NCBI GenBank assembly: GCA_045542315.1
Contig: JAZQKU010000078.1
Span: forward strand, 1-19,543
Direction: 5' to 3'
Length of the DNA stretch: 19,543 bases
DNA from: RGIG5299 sp045542315
GTDB taxonomy: Bacteria; Bacillota; Clostridia; Oscillospirales; RGIG5299
Part shown: positions 13,372 through 19,543 of the stretch, piece by piece
How the letters are laid out: every line of letters begins with the position of its first letter
Numbering within the stretch: the stretch's first letter is position 1
Made by a program: the position numbers and the translations under genes
The notes under the pieces: generated by a model
What the model was told of the DNA's origin: nothing
Database searches by the model: none
The model's input: only the letters and a program-made list of their open reading frames with translations

Positions 13372-14961
13372 TTACAGATGCTTTCTCTTAACGTAAACGA
13401 CTATTGCCGCTACACCGAATGCGACAGGCAAAGCAAGCATTGCAAGAACGATACACCAATAAACTTGGCTTGAGGGGATTTTAAGCTGATTTGCCGAAAG
13501 ATTTTTGGGCATAACGCTTATTTCAATGGAATCGTCGCCGATGGTGTAGTTGACAAGATCCTTGATATAGTCGCTGTTTGCATAGTTAGCGCTTGTCATA
13601 AACGATTTGTTTATCATTGCGCTTGAACCGAGCACCGCAACGTGACCGATATATCTCTGCTGTTCTTCAACGTCCCAGAAATATTTGGTTGAAACGGCGC
13701 CGAGAACGCGCTCGCCCTTTTTATCGGTTGCGGAGTTAAAGTTGAGGTAGCTTGAATCAACGGTTGATTCATCGGAGGGAATAGGCTTGGTGTAGGCCTC
13801 GTCGTAGGTTGAAAGGATCTTCTCAACGCTTAAAATATCGCCCTTTGCTTCAAGAAGGTTAAATGACTTGGTGTAACGCTCAAGCATTACTATCTTCTGA
13901 GTAATTCCCTTGCCTATCTTTTCGTGAACGGTTTTTGCACTCAGTACCTGCATAGACTGGGTTGTGCCGTTTGAAATGAAGGAGTAGTAAGCAGAGCCCT
14001 TTGAGGAAACGTCGATAACGTATTCGTCAACGGGAATAATGCAATATTCCTCGAGGAATTTATAGAAGTTGGGAAGATTGGGTACGTTGTTATCAAGGAA
14101 AACGTAGAGGCTTCTTCCGAGGTGGAATTCGCTTATTTTATCGGAATTCTGCATATATGCCTTCAAAAGAAGAATCTCAGATTCGGTGAAATCCTTTTTG
14201 GGATTGATTATGACCAAAGCAGCGGTCTTTTCGGAGAAGGCATCGGTCTGGTCAAGGGTTACTGTGTTGACACCGAAGCCGTTAGTCTTGAAGAATTCCC
14301 GAAGATAGCTGCCCGCGTCCTCATCGTGACCGGTAAGGAAGTGGATATCTCTTACCTCCTCCTTGGTTACGTAGATTATTGCGGCGGTGAGAGCTCTTTC
14401 CGCATCGAATTCGGCGTTTTTGTTGTTATCGTCGGTAACGATTATATCGCTTATGCCGATGAGCTTATGACGGTTGGTATCCTTACAGTAAACTACCATA
14501 ATGGACGAGCTGTCAACCTTAATGTTTCTTTCTGTAAAAAAGGCGGGGTCCTTGACGGGATCAACGTTCTTCAAGGTGATGCTTGCGGTGTTTCTCTCGA
14601 AGTTTTTGAAAAGCTCGGTGAGATATTCACTCTTGTAGTAGCCACCCATATAGCTTTCCATAAGGCTCTCTATATATTCGAGGTCCTGAACGGTGATCAG
14701 CTCTACTTCTTTATTAACACTGCTCAAATACTCGGTGGTATCACCCGAAAGCTGATAAATTTTTTCGGTGGTAAGGTCTGCTTTTAAGGGGAACATTTCA
14801 ACGAATACGTTTAAAAGCACGTTTGCAATAATTATTGCAACGATTACGCCTACAGTGATAAGAGTGGATACGGTGCCGATTTTGTATTTGCGGTATTTGA
14901 GAGCCTTTTCATCGTAGCCGCTCTCAATATCCTTTTTCATAAGTTTATCTAAAAATTTCAT
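13372..14961 (-). CDS. GldG-like ABC transporter auxiliary protein
   Basis: A 529-residue protein of the Gld/ABC-type uncharacterised transport family. The cytoplasmic N terminus is followed by a membrane segment (about 31-54) and the family lead-in KADLTTEKIYQLS (60-72). A large extracytoplasmic region follows, with VELITVQDLEYI, ITLKNVDPVKDPAFFTERNIK and the glutamine-amidotransferase-like stretch EVRDIHFLTGHDEDAGSYLREFFKTNGFGVNTVTLDQ. A C-terminal membrane helix (about 499-525) ends in KRKHL. In Bacteroidetes GldA-GldF-GldG support gliding; homologues in non-gliding Firmicutes presumably export or move an unknown substrate. ATG 14961 has GAGAGGTG at about 6-nt spacing; GTG 14970 lies within that site and is a weaker choice. 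It follows the permease gene by 15 nt. Confidence 0.87.
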   Translation of the reverse strand: MKFLDKLMKKDIESGYDEKALKYRKYKIGTVSTLITVGVIVAIIIANVLLNVFVEMFPLKADLTTEKIYQLSGDTTEYLSSVNKEVELITVQDLEYIESLMESYMGGYYKSEYLTELFKNFERNTASITLKNVDPVKDPAFFTERNIKVDSSSIMVVYCKDTNRHKLIGISDIIVTDDNNKNAEFDAERALTAAIIYVTKEEVRDIHFLTGHDEDAGSYLREFFKTNGFGVNTVTLDQTDAFSEKTAALVIINPKKDFTESEILLLKAYMQNSDKISEFHLGRSLYVFLDNNVPNLPNFYKFLEEYCIIPVDEYVIDVSSKGSAYYSFISNGTTQSMQVLSAKTVHEKIGKGITQKIVMLERYTKSFNLLEAKGDILSVEKILSTYDEAYTKPIPSDESTVDSSYLNFNSATDKKGERVLGAVSTKYFWDVEEQQRYIGHVAVLGSSAMINKSFMTSANYANSDYIKDLVNYTIGDDSIEISVMPKNLSANQLKIPSSQVYWCIVLAMLALPVAFGVAAIVVYVKRKHL

Positions 14962-14976
14962 TTCGGACACCTCTCA

Positions 14977-15702
14977 TCAGCTCCATCTGCGTTTTTCCAA
15001 TACACGGGTGGTAAGGAAAAGGAAGACGGCGGTTACACTCAAATAATAAAATACAGTGGAGATATTTACCACACCGTATGCAAACTCGTAATAACGCTCG
15101 AATACGGGGATAACGTAGATTATTGCGGTGAAGATAGTTTTTGCAAATGCGCTCATAGTGGTAAACATTCCGATTATTATCGAAATAATACTGCTTGAGA
15201 GCATAAGACCTACGAAGGTAAGGAAGGTTACTATTGCGGCAACTATCTGATTCTGGGTTATCGAGGAGAAGAAGGTGCCGATTGCAATAAGAGCGGCTCC
15301 GAGAAGCAGATAACCGAGATAGCTTGTGAAGATAACTCCCCAGTCGGGTGCGCCGGCAAAGCCGGCAACCATTACAACGATAAGAGTTTCTGCAAGGCAG
15401 AGGCAGAAGACCGAAAATGCCGCAAAAAACTTTCCGAGCACTATCTCAAAAAGATTTACGGGAGCGGTGAGCAGAAGCTGCTCTGTTTTGGTTTTTCTTT
15501 CTTCGGAGAAAAGTCGCATACAAAGTATTGCTATTATGAAGGCTACGAACATCGTAAGTCCGTTAAAATAGCCGGTGAGGTCGTCGGTCGTGACCTGCAT
15601 CATAAACATAACGGTAGAAAGAAGACCGAATACCAAAAGGATTATATAACCCATGGGAGATAAGAACCATGAACGGAATTCTTTTTTGAATATTGCACTC
15701 AT
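14977..15702 (-). CDS. ABC-2 type (GldF-like) transporter permease
   Basis: A 241-residue membrane protein with about six hydrophobic segments, the usual ABC-2 permease layout. The family signature CMRLFSEERKTKTEQLLLTAPVNLFEIVLGKFFA lies between segments 2 and 3, and the C terminus is TRVLEKRRWS. It should pair with the ATPase encoded immediately upstream. The ATG overlaps the ATPase stop by 4 nt (ATGA), and AGGAGG sits just upstream, so production of the two subunits is coupled. Substrate unknown. A short GC-rich palindrome pair at 15352-15366 falls in its coding sequence (Ala-Gly-Phe-Ala-Gly). Confidence 0.9.
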   Translation of the reverse strand: MSAIFKKEFRSWFLSPMGYIILLVFGLLSTVMFMMQVTTDDLTGYFNGLTMFVAFIIAILCMRLFSEERKTKTEQLLLTAPVNLFEIVLGKFFAAFSVFCLCLAETLIVVMVAGFAGAPDWGVIFTSYLGYLLLGAALIAIGTFFSSITQNQIVAAIVTFLTFVGLMLSSSIISIIIGMFTTMSAFAKTIFTAIIYVIPVFERYYEFAYGVVNISTVFYYLSVTAVFLFLTTRVLEKRRWS

Positions 15703-16658
15703 CTCTTTTTACCTCCTACCTTGTTATTGGGACTGTCAACGAGTCTGATAAATGCGTCCTCAAGAGTTGCATCGAGAGGCTTTGAGCTTAAAAGCGGCCA
15801 ATTTTTCTTTGCAAGCTCGTTAAAGAGGATTCTTCTTACGTCGATATTGGGCTCGGATTCGATTATGAAATCGTGTGCGTCGCTTTCTATCTTGGTGGTT
15901 TCCTCGCAATAGCGGATACCGTTTATTGACTTTATGAGCTTCTTTACGTCGGAAGCAGGACCAGCAACTCTTATTGAGAGACGGTGCGCAATGGTTGAAT
16001 CGTTTGAAAGATCGTTGGGAGTTCCGTCGGCAACGAGCTTTCCGTCTGCAATAACCAAAAGCCTTTCACAGACTGCCTGAACCTCGGGAAGAATGTGAGA
16101 GCTTAAAATTACCGTGCGGCTCTTTCCGAGGCGCTTGATAAGCGAACGGATCTCAATTATTTCCTTGGGGTCAAGACCTACGGTGGGCTCGTCGAGAATA
16201 AGCACGGAGGGATTTCCGATAAGTGCCTGCGCCAAGCCTACGCGCTGCTTGTAGCCCTTTGAAAGGTTGCCGATGATTCGGTTGTAAACGTCCTTTATCT
16301 TAACGACCTCCATTATCTCGGCAAGATGCTCGTTTCGTTTTTGATCGCACTTTTTAAGATCGTAAACGAAATTGAGATAATCCTTTACCGTCATATCAAA
16401 ATAGACGGGAGGCTGCTCGGGGAGATAGCCTATCTGCTTTTTGCATTCGTTTGCATTGTCGTAGATGTCAAATCCGTTGAAGGACGCCGTGCCCGAGGTG
16501 GGAGAAAGATATCCGGTGAGAATATTCATAGTGGTTGACTTTCCTGCGCCGTTGGGGCCGAGGAAGCCTACAACTTCACCGTCGGGTATTGTAAAGGATA
16601 CGTCGTTTACGGCGATCTTTGAGCCGTATTTTTTAGTAAGGTGGCTTACTTCGATCAT
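15699..16658 (-). CDS. ABC transporter ATP-binding protein (GldA-like)
   Basis: A 319-residue ABC ATPase that energises the adjacent permease. Walker A is GPNGAGKST (34-42), the Q-loop is at Gln82 in YLPEQPP, the signature is LSKGYKQR (132-139; LSKGY instead of LSGGQ, usual for this ABC-2 group), Walker B is LILDEPT (153-159), the D-loop is GLDP and the switch histidine is His188. About 90 residues after the core form a C-terminal regulatory-type domain, as in GldA and CcmA-like proteins. ATG 16658 has AAAGGAG at 7-nt spacing and lies 12 nt after the aspS stop with no terminator between, so it is probably cotranscribed with aspS. Confidence 0.93.
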   Translation of the reverse strand: MIEVSHLTKKYGSKIAVNDVSFTIPDGEVVGFLGPNGAGKSTTMNILTGYLSPTSGTASFNGFDIYDNANECKKQIGYLPEQPPVYFDMTVKDYLNFVYDLKKCDQKRNEHLAEIMEVVKIKDVYNRIIGNLSKGYKQRVGLAQALIGNPSVLILDEPTVGLDPKEIIEIRSLIKRLGKSRTVILSSHILPEVQAVCERLLVIADGKLVADGTPNDLSNDSTIAHRLSIRVAGPASDVKKLIKSINGIRYCEETTKIESDAHDFIIESEPNIDVRRILFNELAKKNWPLLSSKPLDATLEDAFIRLVDSPNNKVGGKKR

Positions 16659-16670
16659 TGTTTTTCTCCT

Positions 16671-18455
16671 TTATTCTTCCTGTTTTGAAATTTCAATACC
16701 GAGCTCAACAAGGCTCTTTTCGGGAACCTCGGAAGGACATTCCGTCATAAGCTCCGAAGCGTTTTGCACTTTCGGGAAGGCGATAACGTCTCTTATCGAG
16801 GGCTTATCGGCTATGAGCATTACGAGTCTGTCAAGGCCGTATGCCATTCCGCCGTGGGGAGGAACGCCGAAGGTAAATGCATCGAGCAGATAGCCGAATT
16901 TGGCTCTTGCCTCCTCCTCGCTTATACCTATTGCCTTAAACATTCTCTTCTGGAGCTCTTCGTCGGATATTCTTATGCTTCCGCCGCCAAGCTCAACGCC
17001 GTTTAAGATAATATCGTATGCTTTTGCTCTTACCTTGTCGGGTGCTGTTTCAATAAACTCCGCGTCCTCATCCATGGGAGAGGTAAAGGGGTGATGCATT
17101 GCAACGTAACGGTTTTCCTCATCGTCGTATTCAAAGAGGGGGAATTCGGTTACCCATAAGAGCTTGAAATCGTTTTTCTTTATAACGCCGAGTCTTTTTG
17201 CTATCTCGCAGCGAAGAGCACCGAGTGATGCAAATACAACCTTGGGCTTATCGGCAACGATGAGGATAAGGTCGTTATCCTTTGCATCGAAGGCGGAGAT
17301 GATTGCATCTCTTTCTTCTTCTGTAATAAACTTTACAAACGAGCTTGATATCTCACCGTTTGCAAGCTTTAACCAGGCAACGCCCTTGGCGCGGTAGGTT
17401 TTTGCAAATTCGTTTAAGCTGTCGATCTCTTTTCTGGATATCTTATCCGCATATCCGTCGATCTTAATTCCTCTTACGGTGTTGCCTGCGGCCACAGCCT
17501 CGGCAAATACCTTGAATGTGGAGTTCTTAACAACGTCGGTGATATCCTTTATTTCAAATCCGAAGCGAAGGTCGGGCTTATCGGATCCGAAGCGGTCCAT
17601 CGCCTCTCTGTAAGGCATTCTCATAAGAGGAAGCTCAATGTCAACGCCGAGGATCTCCTTGAAAATTCTCTTCAGATATCCTTCGTTTACCGAAATTACG
17701 TCATCAACGTCAACGAAGCTCATTTCAAGGTCGATCTGAGTGAATTCGGGCTGACGGTCAGCACGGAGGTCCTCATCTCTGAAGCAACGGGCGATCTGCA
17801 TATAGCGGTCATAGCCCGAAACCATCAAAAGCTGCTTATAAAGCTGAGGCGACTGCGGGAGAGCGTAGAATGAGCCGTGATGAACTCGGCTGGGAACCAG
17901 ATAATCTCTTGCTCCCTCGGGAGTGCTTTTACAAAGAATGGGAGTTTCTATTTCCAAAAAGCCGTTCTCATCGTAATAATCTCTTGCTATCTTGCAAACT
18001 CTGTGACGTAAAACGAGAGCGTCCTTAAGTTCTGCCCTTCTCAAGTCAAGGTAACGGTATTTAAGACGAAGCTCCTCGTTTGCATTGCATTCACCCGTAA
18101 TCTCAAAGGGAGGGGTTTCAGCCTTTGAAAGTATGCTCAATTCGGAAGCGAGCACTTCAACTGCTCCGGTTGCCATTTTGGCGTTTGCATCTCCGCCGCG
18201 CTCGCGCACGGTGCCGCTTACGCATATAACGTATTCTCCGCGGACAGTATTTGCCTTATCAAAAAGTGCCTTATCGACGGTGTCGTCAAAGGTTATCTGA
18301 CAAACACCCGAAACGTCCCTCACGTCGATAAAGAGAACGCCACCGAGATTACGTCTTTTGGCTACCCAACCGCAAAGGGTCACAGTGCTTCCAACGTCAG
18401 ATCTTCTTAAATTGCCGCATTTTGCAGTTCTTTTAGCATGCATTTTTTCTGCCAT
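16671..18455 (-). CDS. aspS: Aspartyl-tRNA synthetase
   Basis: A 594-residue bacterial-type AspRS that charges tRNA-Asp in the cytoplasm. The N-terminal OB-fold anticodon domain is at about 20-110 (LCGWVAKRRNLGGVLFIDVRDVSG). The catalytic core shows YRYLDLRR, the flipping-loop region PEGARDYLVPSR (179-190), motif 2 FRDEDLRADRQPEFTQIDLEMSF (225-247) and motif 3 GGMAYGLDRLVML (535-547). The bacteria-specific GAD insertion lies between motifs 2 and 3. Leu37 sits where the non-discriminating Pseudomonas aeruginosa enzyme has His31, which hints at a discriminating enzyme but does not prove it. ATG 18455 lies 5 nt after the hisS stop, and AGGACGG within the hisS end can serve as ribosome binding site. 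The hisS-aspS pair is a common Firmicute arrangement. Confidence 0.96.
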   Translation of the reverse strand: MAEKMHAKRTAKCGNLRRSDVGSTVTLCGWVAKRRNLGGVLFIDVRDVSGVCQITFDDTVDKALFDKANTVRGEYVICVSGTVRERGGDANAKMATGAVEVLASELSILSKAETPPFEITGECNANEELRLKYRYLDLRRAELKDALVLRHRVCKIARDYYDENGFLEIETPILCKSTPEGARDYLVPSRVHHGSFYALPQSPQLYKQLLMVSGYDRYMQIARCFRDEDLRADRQPEFTQIDLEMSFVDVDDVISVNEGYLKRIFKEILGVDIELPLMRMPYREAMDRFGSDKPDLRFGFEIKDITDVVKNSTFKVFAEAVAAGNTVRGIKIDGYADKISRKEIDSLNEFAKTYRAKGVAWLKLANGEISSSFVKFITEEERDAIISAFDAKDNDLILIVADKPKVVFASLGALRCEIAKRLGVIKKNDFKLLWVTEFPLFEYDDEENRYVAMHHPFTSPMDEDAEFIETAPDKVRAKAYDIILNGVELGGGSIRISDEELQKRMFKAIGISEEEARAKFGYLLDAFTFGVPPHGGMAYGLDRLVMLIADKPSIRDVIAFPKVQNASELMTECPSEVPEKSLVELGIEISKQEE

Positions 18456-18460
18456 TTCAA

Positions 18461-19543
18461 TTACCGTCCTTTAACCACCGCGTCGTAAATACCGTCAAAC
18501 GTTATTTCTTCCGACTCGCCGATCTCCATATTTTTAAGCCTTAAGGTCTTGGTCTCTATCTCGTTATCGCCTATTACCGCGGTATATCTGTAACCGTTTT
18601 TGTCGGCGTAACGAAGCTGTGCCTTCATTCCCTTTCCGCAGATATCGAATTCTGCCGAAAGGCCCTTGTTGCGGAGCTCGAAAACGAGCTTTGCGGCTGT
18701 ATCAAGACCTTTTTCGCCCATATTGGCAATAAAAATATCCTTCTTTTCGATCTCATCACCGAAAAGACCCTGCTTTTCCATTACCATTATGATTCTTTCG
18801 ATGCCCATTCCGAAGCCAAGACCCGCAAGCTCTTCGCCGCCGATTTCAGAAGCAAGCCCGTCGTATCTGCCTCCCGCAAGAAGCTGTGACTGCGATCCTA
18901 TTTCCTTGCTTGAAAACTCAAAGACTATTCCGTTATAATAATCAAGTCCTCTTACTATCCTATCGTCAACAACGTAATCGAATCCCATAAGGTCGTGCTT
19001 TTCACGAAGAGAAGTGAAGTCGGACTTGCAGCCGTCGCAAAGGTAATCAAGGATCGAGGGAGCGTCTTTATTTACCGATTTGCAGATATCCGACTTGCAG
19101 TCAAGAATTCGAAGAGGATTTTTTTCAAGTCTTGAAAGGCAGGTTTCGCAAAGAGTATCTTTATAATCGGAGAAATATTTTATAAGCGCCTCTTTATATT
19201 TTGCACGGCATTCCTTACAGCCGATGGAATTTATTGAAAGTAAGACGTTTTTAAGTCCGAGGCGTTTTAAAACGGTATCGCCGAGCATTATGACCTCAAG
19301 GTCTGCCGCAACGGTCTTTGCGCCGAAAATTTCAACGCCGAACTGATGAAACTCGCGAAGTCTTCCCGCCTGGGGCTTTTCATAGCGGAAGCAAGGGATT
19401 TCATAAAACAGCTTTAAGGGCATTGCGCCACCGTAAAGTCCGCTTTCCAAAACAGCTCTTACCGCAGACGCAGTGCCTTCGGGACGAAGGGTTATGCTTC
19501 TGCCGCCTTTGTCGTTAAAGGTGTACATTTCCTTTTGAACAAC
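18461..19543 (-). CDS. hisS: Histidyl-tRNA synthetase, 5' end outside window
   Basis: Class II synthetase charging tRNA-His in the cytoplasm. The frame runs open to the window edge as VVQKEMYTFND, so about 60 N-terminal residues are missing from the usual ~420. Visible landmarks are LRPEGTASAVRAV, motif 2 CFRYEKPQAGRLREFHQFGVEIFG, the histidine-binding VRGLDYYNGIVFEF, motif 3 GLGFGMGIERI, and a C-terminal anticodon-binding domain ending ITFDGIYDAVVKGR. The insertion between motif 2 and the histidine-binding motif is Cys-rich: CKEC, CETC, CKSDIC and CDGC are well placed to bind metal, a trait shared with other clostridial HisRS. Any T-box leader would lie outside the window. It is first in the minus-strand run leading into aspS and the exporter. 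Confidence 0.95.
   Translation of the reverse strand, partial: VVQKEMYTFNDKGGRSITLRPEGTASAVRAVLESGLYGGAMPLKLFYEIPCFRYEKPQAGRLREFHQFGVEIFGAKTVAADLEVIMLGDTVLKRLGLKNVLLSINSIGCKECRAKYKEALIKYFSDYKDTLCETCLSRLEKNPLRILDCKSDICKSVNKDAPSILDYLCDGCKSDFTSLREKHDLMGFDYVVDDRIVRGLDYYNGIVFEFSSKEIGSQSQLLAGGRYDGLASEIGGEELAGLGFGMGIERIIMVMEKQGLFGDEIEKKDIFIANMGEKGLDTAAKLVFELRNKGLSAEFDICGKGMKAQLRYADKNGYRYTAVIGDNEIETKTLRLKNMEIGESEEITFDGIYDAVVKGR

Noticed and set aside
14122..14787. 221-codon open frame on the plus strand
   Set aside because: It is antisense to the GldG-like gene, without RBS or recognisable domain.
15352..15366. GCCGGC-AAA-GCCGGC palindrome pair
   Set aside because: It encodes Ala-Gly-Phe-Ala-Gly within the permease frame, has no T-run and sits mid-gene. 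It is most simply coding sequence.

Overview
The window comes from a moderate-GC, endospore-forming Firmicute, most likely a member of the Clostridia (Oscillospirales-like). The evidence is a complete eight-gene spoIIIA operon, a spoVAC gene, clostridial-type HisRS and AspRS, an ECF transporter S component, and strong AGGAGG-type ribosome binding sites. The exact taxon cannot be fixed from the sequence alone. No CRISPR array, IS element, rRNA or tRNA gene was recognised.

Layout. (1) Positions 1-4466, plus strand: the 3' part of thiI (tRNA 4-thiouridine), rlmD (23S rRNA m5U methyltransferase), a small protein of the type often labelled ADP-ribosylation/crystallin J1, an unknown polytopic membrane protein, an isoprenylcysteine-methyltransferase-like membrane protein and a small nitroreductase. 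Spacing is tight (1-nt and 4-nt overlaps at the start) and the run ends at a strong hairpin terminator at 4471-4496. (2) 4509-5036, minus: a lone ECF S component with its own sigma-A-type promoter. (3) 5153-6627, plus: a free-standing two-gene unit of unknown function with a near-consensus promoter and its own terminator; it is visibly more AT-rich than its neighbours. (4) 6664-11807, minus: spoIIIAA-AB-AC-AD-AE-AF-AG-AH, then spoVAC. SpoIIIA proteins form the mother-cell part of the channel linking mother cell and forespore. SpoVAC belongs to the forespore dipicolinic-acid channel. A sigma-E-like promoter precedes spoIIIAA, and a compact terminator/promoter/RBS element separates spoIIIAH from spoVAC. 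(5) 11869-19543, minus: hisS (5' end outside the window), aspS, then a Gld-like ABC exporter (ATPase, permease, GldG-like protein, DUF4340 protein), closed by a terminator whose T-tract abuts the spoIIIA promoter.

The core content is conventional. The most interesting signals are regulatory. The 51-bp spoIIIAH-spoVAC junction appears to combine the spoIIIAH stop codon, a terminator hairpin, a possible forespore promoter and the spoVAC Shine-Dalgarno site. Also worth a second look are a spoVAC gene without spoVAD/spoVAE beside it, a Gld-like exporter with unknown cargo joined to two aminoacyl-tRNA synthetase genes, and two pockets of uncharacterised genes (2032-3246 and 5199-6594).
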